A stretch of 64,000 nucleotides of DNA from JAGXQV01 sp041674485 (GTDB lineage: Bacteria; Pseudomonadota; Gammaproteobacteria; Burkholderiales; Sulfuricellaceae): contig JBAYVP010000001.1 of NCBI GenBank assembly GCA_041674485.1, forward strand, positions 1-64,000, given 5' to 3'. The notes under the pieces were generated by a model. That model saw only the letters and a list, made by a program, of their open reading frames with translations, did not search any database and was not told the origin of the DNA. Every line of letters begins with the position of its first letter. Position 1 is the first letter of the stretch. A program made the translations under genes and the position numbers. Shown here piece after piece: positions 53,186 to 62,389 of the stretch.

Positions 53186-53296
53186 GGTTATCTCCTCTGT
53201 GGTTGTGTTGAGTCAGGTTTGGTGGGTGAAATTTAGGCTTTTGCCGCCACTACGTCAACACAAAGTATATTTGAGCACGCACCAGAATTCCATGAT

Positions 53297-53788
53297 CTAT
53301 ATCATGAAACGCGCTGCCACAAACGCGGCCAGCATGGAGAAAGCCAGCGCCAGTTTGGCGGCGACGCCCAGCGCCAACCCGAGCGTGGCACCCACTCCCG
53401 CCCTGCCGGCAGCACCCAGGCTGCGCCGTGCGGAAAACTCTCCGAGTGCCGCACCGATGAAGGGACCGAGCAGCAAGCCGGGCAAACCAAAGAATATGCC
53501 CAGAATCGCGCCAAGCATCGCACCCACCATGGCGTGCCGCGAAGCGCCGAAATATTTTACGCCCAGGATGCTCGCCGCAAAATCCACGGCATAGGTCAGC
53601 AGCGCCAGGACGACAAGAATGGCTAATGTGCCTATTCCGACAAACACAAAGTCTTCCACCCAGGCTGCCAGCACGAGCCCGGCAAAGAGCACGGCTGCGC
53701 CCGGAATGCCGGGCAACACCAGACCCGCGATGCCCGCAATCACCAGCAGCGCGGCCAGTATCCAGAGCAGGACGGTGACGATTTCCAT
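53297..53788 (-). CDS. DUF456 family membrane protein
   Basis: The 163-residue protein is mostly hydrophobic with glycine-rich stretches, e.g. GLVLPGIPGAAVLFAGLVLA and MVGAMLGAILGIFFGLPGLL, the pattern of DUF456. Function is unknown. It starts 21 bases after msbA and is probably in its transcript. Confidence 0.8.
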   Translation of the reverse strand: MEIVTVLLWILAALLVIAGIAGLVLPGIPGAAVLFAGLVLAAWVEDFVFVGIGTLAILVVLALLTYAVDFAASILGVKYFGASRHAMVGAMLGAILGIFFGLPGLLLGPFIGAALGEFSARRSLGAAGRAGVGATLGLALGVAAKLALAFSMLAAFVAARFMI

Positions 53789-53809
53789 TTTCTATTTGCA
53801 GCAAGCCAA

Positions 53810-55561
53810 TTATGCTCCGCCAGCCGGAGCAAACTGCGTGCGGTGCAACTGCGCATACACGCCATTTTTTTCCAGCAGCTCGCGATGTGTGCCGATCTCG
53901 GCGATTTCGCCTTTTTGCAGCACGACAATCCGATCCGCTTTTTCGATGGTGGACAGGCGGTGCGCGATGACCAGCGTGGTGCGGCCTTGCATCAGGGTTT
54001 CCAGCGCGGCCTGCACGTGGCGTTCGGATTCGCTGTCCAGCGCGGAGGTCGCCTCGTCGAGGATCAGGATCGGCGCGTCTTTGAGGATCGCGCGCGCGAT
54101 GGCGATGCGCTGGCGCTGCCCGCCAGACAGCTTCACGCCGCGCTCACCGACCAGCGTGTTCAGACCTTCCGGCCATTCGCGGATGAATTCCATCGCGTGC
54201 GCGGCAGTAGCGGCAGCGATGATTTCTGCCTCCTGCACTTCTCTCATTTGCCCGTAAGCGATGTTGGCAGCGACCGTATCGTTGAACAGCACGACTTCCT
54301 GGCTCACCAGCGCGATGTTGGCGCGCAGGCTGGCCAAAGTAAGGTCGGCAAGGTTATGTCCGTCGAGCAGAATCGCGCCGCCGGTCGGGTTGTAGAAGCG
54401 TGGCACCAGGTTGGCCAGCGTGGTTTTGCCGCTGCCCGACGCGCCGACCAGCGCGACATTCTCGCCGGCGCGGATGTGCAGCGTGATGTTTTGCAGCGCG
54501 TGCCTTCCGTCCGTTCCATCGTAGGCAAACTGCACCTGGTCGAATTGCAGTTCGCCTCGCACCCGGCCTATCGTCTCGGTGCCGCTGTCCGTTTCGCCTA
54601 CGGTGTCGAGCAGCGCGAACACGCTTTCCGCCGCCGCCAGGCCGCGTTGCAGGTATTCGCTGACCCCGGCCAGCCGCTTGAGCGGCGCGGTCAGCATCAG
54701 CATCGCCATGATGAACGAGACGAAACCGCCCACGGTGGTCTCGTCGGCCTGCGATTGCAGCGTGGCGAGATAGACGATCACGGCAAGCGCGATGGCCGCG
54801 ACCATTTGCACGATGGGCACGTTTGCCGCCGCCGCCGCCGCCTGCTTCATCGTATGGCGGCGCACCCAGTTGGCCTGCTCATGGAAACGGTCGCTCTCGT
54901 ACTGTTGTCCGCCGAACAGCTTGACCACCTTGTGCGCGGACACGCTTTCCTCGATCACCTGGGTGATGTCGCCCATCGCGCGCTGCGTGTCGCGGCTGCT
55001 GGTGCGCATCCGTTTGCTGATGACGCGGATGATCAAAGCGATAACCGGCGCCATCAGCAGCGTCAGCAGCGTCAGCTTCCAGTTGAGATAAAACAGCCAG
55101 CCGAGCAGCCCGATGATGACGATGCTGTCGCGCACCGCAATAGTCACCACCGTGGTCGCGGCGCTGGTCACCTGGGTGACGTCGAAAGTCAGCTTGGAAA
55201 TCAGCGAGCCGGTGGCATGGTCGTCGTAATAGTGCGTCGGCAGGGAGAGCAATTTGCGGAACATCGCGTCGCGCAAGTCCATCACCAGCTTGTTGCCCAC
55301 CCAGTTGATCGCGTAGGTGCCGATGAAGGTCGCCAGCCCGCGTACCAGGAAAATCACGATGATGACCACCGGCACGATGCGCATCATCGCCTGATCCTTA
55401 TGGACGAACGTGCCGTCCAGCAGCGGCTTCATCAGCGCGGGCACCAGCGGCTCGGTGGCGGCGACCACGATCATGCCGAGCAGCGAAACAGCGAAGGCGC
55501 GCCAGTAGGGTTTGACGTAATCGAGAAGGCGCAAATAGAGCTGGCTGCTGGTCATATTCAT
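53810..55561 (-). CDS. msbA: Lipid A/lipopolysaccharide ABC exporter MsbA
   Basis: ATG 55561 (MNMTSSQLYLRLLDYVKPYW) is chosen over an upstream frame. Six membrane helices fill residues 20-310. The nucleotide-binding domain has Walker A GASGSGKTTLANLV, signature LSGGQRQRIAIARA and Walker B ILILDEATSALD. It flips core-lipid A across the inner membrane as a homodimer. It shows that the cell makes lipopolysaccharide. Confidence 0.9.
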   Translation of the reverse strand: MNMTSSQLYLRLLDYVKPYWRAFAVSLLGMIVVAATEPLVPALMKPLLDGTFVHKDQAMMRIVPVVIIVIFLVRGLATFIGTYAINWVGNKLVMDLRDAMFRKLLSLPTHYYDDHATGSLISKLTFDVTQVTSAATTVVTIAVRDSIVIIGLLGWLFYLNWKLTLLTLLMAPVIALIIRVISKRMRTSSRDTQRAMGDITQVIEESVSAHKVVKLFGGQQYESDRFHEQANWVRRHTMKQAAAAAANVPIVQMVAAIALAVIVYLATLQSQADETTVGGFVSFIMAMLMLTAPLKRLAGVSEYLQRGLAAAESVFALLDTVGETDSGTETIGRVRGELQFDQVQFAYDGTDGRHALQNITLHIRAGENVALVGASGSGKTTLANLVPRFYNPTGGAILLDGHNLADLTLASLRANIALVSQEVVLFNDTVAANIAYGQMREVQEAEIIAAATAAHAMEFIREWPEGLNTLVGERGVKLSGGQRQRIAIARAILKDAPILILDEATSALDSESERHVQAALETLMQGRTTLVIAHRLSTIEKADRIVVLQKGEIAEIGTHRELLEKNGVYAQLHRTQFAPAGGA

Positions 55562-55683
55562 GGCGCGCACTTTAGCAGAAAAACCCGCCATTCCTGCTGT
55601 CGCGTCCGCAGATGTCCAAAGCGATAATCAGCCCCACAGGGAAATGGGCACCATATTTTGGTTATGGCTTGGAATCCCCGGCT

Positions 55684-56652
55684 TCAATAGACTGCGGGCA
55701 CGAACATTTCCTTGGGTACCGGATTGCGCAAATAATCCGGGTTATGGACGCGGTCGGGTAAAGCCACTTGCTCGCGCTCGACCTCGCAGTAAGGAACCTG
55801 GCTCAAGAAGTGATGAATGCAGTTGAGGCGGGCCTTTTTCTTGTCCACCGCCTCGACGATCCACCAGGGTGCTTCAGGAATGTGGGTGCGCTCCAGCATC
55901 GTTTCCTTGGCCTTGGTGTATTGCTCCCAGCGACGGCGCGACTCCATGTCCATGGGACTCAGCTTCCACTGTTTGAGCGGGTCGTGAATACGCATCATAA
56001 AACGTAAATTCTGCTCGTCGTCGGTGATGGAAAACCAGTATTTGATCAGAATAATGCCGGAGCGAATGAGCATTTTTTCGAATTCCGGCACGGTGCGAAA
56101 AAATTCTTCATACTCGCCTTCGCTGCAAAACCCCATGACCTTTTCAACACCCGCACGGTTGTACCAGCTGCGGTCGAAAAGCACGATTTCGCCTCCCGCC
56201 GGCAGATGGGAAACATAACGCTGAAAATACCACTGGCTGCTTTCCCGCGCACTGGGTGCCGGCAAGGCGGCGACCCGGCAAACGCGCGGGTTGAGGCGCT
56301 GGGTGATGCGTTTAATGACGCCCCCTTTGCCGGCTGCATCACGGCCTTCAAAAAGAACCACCACCTTGAGCTTTTTATGTACGACCCAGTCCTGCAGCTT
56401 GACCAGTTCACCCTGAAGACGGAACAGCTCCTTGAAGTAAAAATTTCTGTCGATATCCTGCTGAGTGCCGGATTGGGTAGCCTCGCCAACCAGATCGTTC
56501 ATCCGGTCATCGTCGATCTCCATTTCCAGCTCTTCGTCAAAGCTGTCCAGCATTTCAGCGTGAATCCGCGCATCGTAGTCCGGATGTTTTTTGGCCTTGG
56601 CCGAATTCATGGGCGCTTTAGCTGGCTTCTTTGCAGGCTTTACCGAACTCAT
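55684..56652 (-). CDS. ppk2: Polyphosphate kinase 2
   Basis: PPK2 hallmarks are seen: Walker A FEGRDAAGKGGVIKRI, RWYFQRYVSHLP-like WYFQRYVSHLPAGGE, the lid/Walker B VLFDRSWYNRAGVE, and FSITDDEQNLRF. The N-terminal 75 residues are lysine-rich and acidic and come before the kinase core. It transfers phosphate between polyphosphate and nucleotides. It is divergent from the HU gene. Confidence 0.9.
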   Translation of the reverse strand: MSSVKPAKKPAKAPMNSAKAKKHPDYDARIHAEMLDSFDEELEMEIDDDRMNDLVGEATQSGTQQDIDRNFYFKELFRLQGELVKLQDWVVHKKLKVVVLFEGRDAAGKGGVIKRITQRLNPRVCRVAALPAPSARESSQWYFQRYVSHLPAGGEIVLFDRSWYNRAGVEKVMGFCSEGEYEEFFRTVPEFEKMLIRSGIILIKYWFSITDDEQNLRFMMRIHDPLKQWKLSPMDMESRRRWEQYTKAKETMLERTHIPEAPWWIVEAVDKKKARLNCIHHFLSQVPYCEVEREQVALPDRVHNPDYLRNPVPKEMFVPAVY

Positions 56653-56846
56653 TGAAAATCCTTTCAGATAGTTGATCGCATTCGCGTGAAGGGTAATCCG
56701 AAATAGTTATTGTGGCGGGTATCCGGCTTGCTGACAACGCTCATTTTGGCGCTTGGCTTGCGTGAGGCTCTTATAGCCATCCGTTTTTAGTGCTAGACTT
56801 TGATCCGCTGCATAGGGCAGCAACCAACCACAGGGGGATAAACCAC

Positions 56847-57131
56847 ATGAACCGCAAAGAATTGATAGACGCATTGGCTACAAAAACTGGCAGCACCAAG
56901 GCTGACGCCGACCGCAACATCGCAGCGCTGATCGAAATCATCACCGCCACTTTGAAGAAGGGCGACAACGTTGCGCTGGTTGGCTTCGGCACTTTTGAAG
57001 TACGTAAGCGCGCCGCACGCACCGGCCGCAACCCGGCTACCGGCGCAGAGCTCAAAATCAAGGCCTCCAAGGCTCCGGCATTCAAGGCTGGCGCCACTCT
57101 CAAGGCCGCTGTGAATGGTGTCAAAAAATAG
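56847..57131 (+). CDS. hupB: Histone-like DNA-binding protein HU
   Basis: From ATG 56847 the protein has 94 residues with the HU fold: MNRKELIDALATKTGSTK, GFGTFEVRKRAARTGRNP and the DNA-binding arm AELKIKASKAPAFKAG. CAGGGGG ten bases upstream is the likely ribosome site. It bends DNA and compacts the nucleoid. Its gene is single and ends in a strong hairpin. Confidence 0.93.
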   Translation: MNRKELIDALATKTGSTKADADRNIAALIEIITATLKKGDNVALVGFGTFEVRKRAARTGRNPATGAELKIKASKAPAFKAGATLKAAVNGVKK

Positions 57132-57141
57132 TTGTTCTAAT

Positions 57142-57171
57142 GGCGGCCGCCCGTGAATCCGGGCGGTCGCC
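57142..57171 (+). terminator. Hairpin after the HU gene
   Basis: GGCGGCCGCCCG (57142-57153) pairs with CGGGCGGTCGCC (57160-57171) in a 12-bp stem with one G-T pair. It begins ten bases after the stop. There is no good T-run, so it may only stabilise the mRNA end. Confidence 0.55.
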
Positions 57172-57302
57172 TAAATGCCTATGCGGCCTGCATTTGCCTA
57201 ATCAAACCGGTTGCACAATGCGCGGATCCACGCCCCGCAAAATGCCTGACATAAGCAACGTATGGGAATGAGTTGCAAGGCAATCGATGTGTTTAAGCTT
57301 AT

Positions 57303-58079
57303 ATGAAACTTGCGACCTGGAACGTCAATTCGCTCAAGGTGCGCCTGCAGCAGGTATTGGACTGGCTTGCCGCCAACCCGGTCGATGTGTTGTGCCTGCA
57401 GGAAACCAAACAACAGGACAGGGATTTTCCGCAAGCAGAATTGCTGGCGGCGGGCTATCACAGTGTATTCAGCGGACAGAAAACTTATAACGGCGTGGCG
57501 ATCCTGAGCCGCACCCCATCCGGCGACGTGCAGATGGGCATCCCGGATTTTGCCGACGAACAAAAACGCGTTATCGCCGCCACAGTCGGCGAGGTCCGCG
57601 TGGTATGCGTGTATGTGCCGAACGGGCAGAGCGTCGATTCCGACAAGTATCAATACAAACTCGCGTGGCTTGCCGCATTGCGCGACTGGCTGGAAGCAGA
57701 GCTGACGCGCCACCCGAAACTGGCGCTGCTGGGCGACTACAATATCGCGCCGGAAGACCGCGATGTCTATGACCCGGTCGCATGGCAGGGCAATGTGCTG
57801 GTCAGCGAGCCGGAGCGTCAGGAGTTCCGCAACCTTTTACAACTTGGCCTGCACGATGGCTTCCGCCTGTTCGAGCAGGCGGAAAAATCCTATTCATGGT
57901 GGGACTACCGCATGATGGCGTTGCGCCGCAATCTGGGGCTGCGCATCGACCACATTCTGGTCAGCGATCCGCTGGTGGCGCAATGCAAAAGCTGCGTGAT
58001 CGACAAAGCCCCGCGCAAACTGGAGCGCCCTTCCGACCACACGCCGGTGGTTCTGGAACTGGCTCTGGAGTTGGGGTAG
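57303..58079 (+). CDS. xthA: Exodeoxyribonuclease III (AP endonuclease)
   Basis: The 258-residue protein has the exonuclease III core: WNVNSLKVR, LCLQETKQQD (metal-binding Glu), GDYNIAPEDRDVYDP, RIDHILVSD and the final SDHTPVV catalytic His. It cuts at abasic sites and degrades 3' ends. Together with mutM downstream it gives the region two base-excision repair genes. Confidence 0.92.
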   Translation: MKLATWNVNSLKVRLQQVLDWLAANPVDVLCLQETKQQDRDFPQAELLAAGYHSVFSGQKTYNGVAILSRTPSGDVQMGIPDFADEQKRVIAATVGEVRVVCVYVPNGQSVDSDKYQYKLAWLAALRDWLEAELTRHPKLALLGDYNIAPEDRDVYDPVAWQGNVLVSEPERQEFRNLLQLGLHDGFRLFEQAEKSYSWWDYRMMALRRNLGLRIDHILVSDPLVAQCKSCVIDKAPRKLERPSDHTPVVLELALELG

Positions 58080-58150
58080 TGGGGGCGCGCGTATTGGGTT
58101 ATATTCGGTAAAGTGCAACCACAACCCACAACCACGACGGCAACCAAACT

Positions 58151-59155
58151 TTGTCCAACGCCACCCCCGAAATAACGCTTGCCGCGCGCAACCTGTCGCG
58201 CCGCTTCGGCAACCGGCAAGTCATTCACAACGTGTCGCTGGAACTCAAGCGCGGCGAGGTATTGGGCTTGCTCGGGCACAACGGCGCGGGCAAGAGCACT
58301 ACGCTGCAAATGCTGACCGGCTGCTTGCTGCCCAACGGCGTCGGGGGAAATGAAAGCGGCATTGAAATTTGCGGCATCGACCTGTTGCGCCGACCCGAGC
58401 AGGCCAAGGCGCAGATCGGCTATCTGCCGGAAACCCCACCGCTGTACCGCGAACTTAGCGTGGACGATTATCTGATCTTTGCCGCGCGCCTGCGCGGTAT
58501 GCCATCGGATGCCGCCGCCGCAGCGCTCATCCGGACCAAGCAACGCTGCGGCCTGGAAGCGGTCGGCAAGAAAATCATCGGCACGCTGTCCAAGGGCTAT
58601 CAGCAGCGTATCGGTATCGCGCAAGCCATTATTCACAGCCCCGCCGTGGTCGTGCTGGACGAGCCCACCGTCGGCTTGGACCCCACGCAAATCCGCGACA
58701 TCCGCGCACTGATCCGCGAATTGGGCGATAGCGGTAGCGTGATTCTTTCCACGCATTTGCTCGGCGAAGTGGAAAGCGTGTGCGACCGCGTGGAAATCAT
58801 GCAGCACGGCAGGCTGATCTACAGCGACACCAGCGCGCACATGCAGCAGTATGGCGGCGTTTCAGGTTTTATCGTCAGCCTGCGCAACCCGCCGCCCCTA
58901 GATGAGCTAAAAGGCATCGCGGGCATCAGCGGCGTCGAACCGCTTTCCGCCACACGCTTCCGCATACTGCACGCGCCGGATGCCCACGTCGTCGACACGC
59001 TGCTGGTGCTGGCGGCGCAGCGCGACTGGCAACTGGAGCAGCTCGCGCCGTTGCAGGCCACGCTGGAGGAAGTATTTGCCCAAATCACCGATGCCGGAAC
59101 TTTGGAAGCCCGAACTTCAGAAACCGGGAAAAATACCACGGGGGAAGCCTCATGA
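58151..59155 (+). CDS. ABC transporter ATP-binding protein (GldA-like)
   Basis: The protein has Walker A LGHNGAGKSTTLQML, signature LSKGYQQRIGIAQA and Walker B VVLDEPTVGLDPTQI. TTG at 58151 is the only start that gives a full N-terminus. The C-terminal 90 residues after the ATPase are typical of CcmA/GldA-like proteins. It overlaps the permease gene by four bases. The substrate is unknown. Confidence 0.85.
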   Translation: MSNATPEITLAARNLSRRFGNRQVIHNVSLELKRGEVLGLLGHNGAGKSTTLQMLTGCLLPNGVGGNESGIEICGIDLLRRPEQAKAQIGYLPETPPLYRELSVDDYLIFAARLRGMPSDAAAAALIRTKQRCGLEAVGKKIIGTLSKGYQQRIGIAQAIIHSPAVVVLDEPTVGLDPTQIRDIRALIRELGDSGSVILSTHLLGEVESVCDRVEIMQHGRLIYSDTSAHMQQYGGVSGFIVSLRNPPPLDELKGIAGISGVEPLSATRFRILHAPDAHVVDTLLVLAAQRDWQLEQLAPLQATLEEVFAQITDAGTLEARTSETGKNTTGEAS

Positions 59156-59895
59156 TCCGCCTGCTCGCGCTGCGCGAACTGCGCAGCCTGTTTGCCATGC
59201 CCTCCACCTGGCTGGTGCTCGCCGCGCTGCAATTTATTTTTGCCTGGTTTTTTCTAGCGCGTCTGGAGGCATTTCTGGCCATCCAGCCGCAGCTGGCGCA
59301 GCTCGCCAACCCGCCCGGCGTGACGATGACGGTTGCCGCCCCGCTGTTCAACACGGTCGCGTTGCTGCTGATGATGCTGGTGCCGATGTTCACCATGCGC
59401 CTGATCGCCGAGGAGCGCCGCAATCATACGCTTGCGCTGCTGCTTTCGGCACCGCTGTCCGGTAGCCAGATCGTGCTCGGCAAGTTTTTCGGTCTGATGA
59501 TTTTTTTGGCCGCACTGATTTCCGGTGTGCCGCTGATGCTTTACACCCTGACCCTCGGCACCGCGCTCGATCACGGTCTGCTGCTGAGCAATCTGCTCGG
59601 CCTGTTGCTGCTCACGGCCAGCTATGTCGCGGTAGGGTTGTATATTTCCGCGCTCACCACCCAGCCGGTCATCGCCGCCATCGGCGCGCTGGCGGTATTG
59701 GTCGGTCTGTGGCTGGCCGACCTCGGCGTGACCGCGGAAGACTCGCCTTGGCATTTCGTTTCACCGCTCAGCCATTTCCAGAATTTCAATATCGGTTTGC
59801 TGGACAGCGGGGATGCCGCCTTTTTCGTGTTGTTCAGCGTATTTTTCCTGTTGCTGGCGATGCGCCGCATCCACAACAACCGCATTTACGGGTGA
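59152..59895 (+). CDS. ABC transporter permease (GldF-like, ABC-2 type)
   Basis: The 247-residue membrane protein has six hydrophobic segments and the ERRNHTLALLLSAPLSGSQIVLGK element typical of ABC-2 permeases that follow GldA-type ATPases. It overlaps the ATPase gene by four bases and is followed after six bases by the auxiliary gene. The three genes form one exporter of unknown cargo. Confidence 0.83.
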   Translation: MIRLLALRELRSLFAMPSTWLVLAALQFIFAWFFLARLEAFLAIQPQLAQLANPPGVTMTVAAPLFNTVALLLMMLVPMFTMRLIAEERRNHTLALLLSAPLSGSQIVLGKFFGLMIFLAALISGVPLMLYTLTLGTALDHGLLLSNLLGLLLLTASYVAVGLYISALTTQPVIAAIGALAVLVGLWLADLGVTAEDSPWHFVSPLSHFQNFNIGLLDSGDAAFFVLFSVFFLLLAMRRIHNNRIYG

Positions 59896-59901
59896 GACAT
59901 C

Positions 59902-61290
59902 GTGCGCGAATTTCGTATTAACCCTGCGCTGCGCAACCTGCTGTTCGTGCTGCTGGTGTCCAGCGTCGCGCTGGGGCTGGGCTATCTTGCCGCCCAATAC
60001 CCGGTGCAGCGCGACGTCACGCACAACACCATGAACAGCCTCGAACCGGCCAGCGTGGAAGTGCTCGGCCAACTGGATGGCCCGGTCAACATCGCGGTGT
60101 ATGCCACCGAACAGGATGCGCGCCTCGGCGATATCCGCAAGATCATCCGCAACATCGTGTCGCTCTACCAGCGTTACAAACCCGACGTGAATCTGCTGTT
60201 TATCGACCCGGAGAAAGAGCCGGAAAAAGCCCGCGCCGCACGCGTCCAGCTTAACGGCGAGATGGTGATCGAATACGCCGGGCGCAGCGAACACCTCACC
60301 CAGATCAACGAACAAACCCTTACCGGCATGCTGCTGCGCCTGGCGCACAAGCGCAATCAAGTACTGATGTATTTGGACGGGCATGGCGAGCGCAAGCTGG
60401 ACGGCATCGCCAACCATGATCTCGGCGATCCGTTCGGCACGAAGCTCGGGCAGAACGGCTTCCGCATCGCCAGCCTCAACCTCACGCTGGCGCAGGAAGT
60501 GCCGAACAATACCGCCGTGCTGGTGATTACCCAGCCGCAACTCGGCCTGATGCCTGGCGAAGTGGACAAGCTGCTGCGCTATATCGAGCGCGGCGGCAAC
60601 CTGCTCTGGCTGCTGGACGCCGAGCCGTTGCGGGGTCTGGAGCGCCTCGCCGAGAAGCTTGATTTGTTGCTGCCGCCCGGCATCGTGATCGATCCGGCCG
60701 CCGCCGAAATGAATGCGCCCCCCACCTGGTCGCTGGGCGCGGCCTACCCGCCGCACGCCATTACGCGCAATTTCGATTTGATTACCGCCTTCCCTGCCGC
60801 GCGCCCGCTGGTGTGGAACGAAAATCCGGACTGGCAGCACGGCGTGCTGGTGGAAGCCGCCGCGCGCGGCTGGGTAAGCCGCAATGCGACCGGCAGCAAC
60901 GCGCCCGGCGACAAGCCACGCGACGCAAACCCTTTATCCGGGCACGCGTTCGACAAGCAGCACGACACGCCCGGCCCCGCCGTCATCGCGCTGGCGTTGC
61001 AGCGCAACATCAATGATCGCGAACAGCGCATCGTGGTGGTCGGCAGCGGCGCGTTCCTCGCCAACAGCTTCGCCGGCAACGCCGGCAACGTCGATCTGGG
61101 CGTGAACATGGTGAACTGGCTGGCGGGCGAGGAACATCTCATCACCCTGCAACCGCGCGCCGCGAAGGACAGCAGCCTGGTGCTCGGCAAAACGCAGCTC
61201 GCCGTGATCGGCATCGGCTTCCTGGTCGGCTTGCCGCTGTTGCTGGCGGGAACCGGGGGATTGCTGTGGTGGAAGCGCCGCCGTGCCTGA
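59902..61290 (+). CDS. GldG-like auxiliary protein of ABC transporter
   Basis: From GTG 59902 the protein has an N-terminal membrane helix (LLFVLLVSSVALGLGYLAA), a periplasmic domain with INIAVYATEQDARLGDI-type start as in the GldG/ABC-2 auxiliary family, and a C-terminal helix (LPLLLAGTGGLLWW). It is anchored at both ends. In gliding bacteria GldG joins GldA/F, but homologues are common in non-gliding proteobacteria. It overlaps mutM by eight bases. Confidence 0.8.
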   Translation: MREFRINPALRNLLFVLLVSSVALGLGYLAAQYPVQRDVTHNTMNSLEPASVEVLGQLDGPVNIAVYATEQDARLGDIRKIIRNIVSLYQRYKPDVNLLFIDPEKEPEKARAARVQLNGEMVIEYAGRSEHLTQINEQTLTGMLLRLAHKRNQVLMYLDGHGERKLDGIANHDLGDPFGTKLGQNGFRIASLNLTLAQEVPNNTAVLVITQPQLGLMPGEVDKLLRYIERGGNLLWLLDAEPLRGLERLAEKLDLLLPPGIVIDPAAAEMNAPPTWSLGAAYPPHAITRNFDLITAFPAARPLVWNENPDWQHGVLVEAAARGWVSRNATGSNAPGDKPRDANPLSGHAFDKQHDTPGPAVIALALQRNINDREQRIVVVGSGAFLANSFAGNAGNVDLGVNMVNWLAGEEHLITLQPRAAKDSSLVLGKTQLAVIGIGFLVGLPLLLAGTGGLLWWKRRRA

Positions 61291-62098
61291 ACTACCCGAA
61301 GTAGAAATCACCCGGCGCGGCCTCGCCGCGCATCTCACCGGAATAACTGTTGCGGATGCCGTTATCCGCAATCCCAGGCTGCGCTGGCCGATCCCGAAAA
61401 ACCTGCCCGAACTGGTGTGCGGGCAAACTATCCGCGCGCTGGAGCGGCGCGGCAAATATCTGCTGGTTGTCTTCGATCGCGGCACATTGATCCTGCATCT
61501 CGGCATGTCCGGCAGCCTGCGCATCCTGCCTGGCGGCGCGCCGCCGGAAAAGCACGACCACTTCGATCTGGCGCTGAGCAACGGCACGCTGGTGCGGTTG
61601 CGCGACCCGCGCCGCTTCGGTGCAGTGCTGTGGCATCACGGCGATGTGTATGCCCACCCGCTGCTCGCCACCCTCGGCCCCGAGCCGCTTGAACAGGATT
61701 TTGATGCGCACTATCTGCATCAAGCCACGCGCGGGCGCAGCATCGCGATAAAACAATGCATCATGGACAACCACATCGTGGTCGGCGTGGGCAACATTTA
61801 CGCCAACGAAGCACTGTTCCGCGCGGGCATCAGGCCGCAACACACAGCCGGAAAACTCAGCATGCCGCGCTGCGCAAAATTAGTGGCGGAAATCCGCGCA
61901 ACCTTGAGCGAAGCGATCGACCTGGGCGGCAGCACTTTGCGCGACTTCGTGAATACCGCCGGGCAACCCGGCTACTTCCAGCAACACTATTGGGTGTACG
62001 GGCGCGCCGGAGAACCATGCCGCAAATGCGCTGCACCCATCAAGCAAGCCCGGCAGGGCCAGCGCTCCAGTTTTTATTGCGGGAATTGCCAGAGATAA
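61283..62098 (+). CDS. mutM: Formamidopyrimidine-DNA glycosylase
   Basis: The start GTG 61283 gives PELPEVE after the initiator, with the catalytic Pro1 and Glu2 of the mature enzyme. RDPRRFGAVLW, NIYANEALFRAGI (H2TH) and the C-terminal zinc finger (CRKCAAPI and CGNC) are intact. It removes oxidised purines such as 8-oxoguanine. Length 271 is typical. Confidence 0.95.
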   Translation: MPELPEVEITRRGLAAHLTGITVADAVIRNPRLRWPIPKNLPELVCGQTIRALERRGKYLLVVFDRGTLILHLGMSGSLRILPGGAPPEKHDHFDLALSNGTLVRLRDPRRFGAVLWHHGDVYAHPLLATLGPEPLEQDFDAHYLHQATRGRSIAIKQCIMDNHIVVGVGNIYANEALFRAGIRPQHTAGKLSMPRCAKLVAEIRATLSEAIDLGGSTLRDFVNTAGQPGYFQQHYWVYGRAGEPCRKCAAPIKQARQGQRSSFYCGNCQR

Positions 62099-62158
62099 AA
62101 CCTCTTCAAGGGCAAGCCATGCCTCACTCAAACTGCTCCCACAATGGCATTTTACAAT

Positions 62159-62275
62159 AAACCCGGATAATCCATTAGGCCGTAGGTCGGGCTTCAGCCC
62201 GACATGTCGGGTTAAAACCCGACCTACAACCCATTGATTTTCAATGCCTCAAGAGCTAATGGATTATCTGGGATA
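62159..62275. repeat. MITE-like inverted-repeat element
   Basis: AAACCCGGATAATCCATTAG (62159-62178) and CTAATGGATTATCTGGGATA (62256-62275) form terminal inverted repeats matching at 17 of 20 positions. The core holds nested palindromes, including GTCGGGTTAAAACCCGAC, shared with the element at 29384-29479. It lies between the convergent mutM and OmpA-like genes and codes for nothing. Confidence 0.8.
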
Positions 62276-62389
62276 AATCAAAGCCGGAGTGTTACCGCAA
62301 TTTAAGTTAAGCGCACATCACTTTCGAATACGTGCTGTCTGGCGAATACGTGCTGTCTGGCTGCGCTACATTTTTGATCGCAATGCGCG

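Noticed and set aside
53843..55627. 594-codon open frame on the plus strand
   Set aside because: It is the full antisense of msbA; the length comes from GC-rich codon bias and the translation is rich in Arg, His and Gln with no domain.
57905..58840. 311-codon frame on the minus strand
   Set aside because: Antisense to xthA and the ABC ATPase, both of which have intact catalytic motifs.
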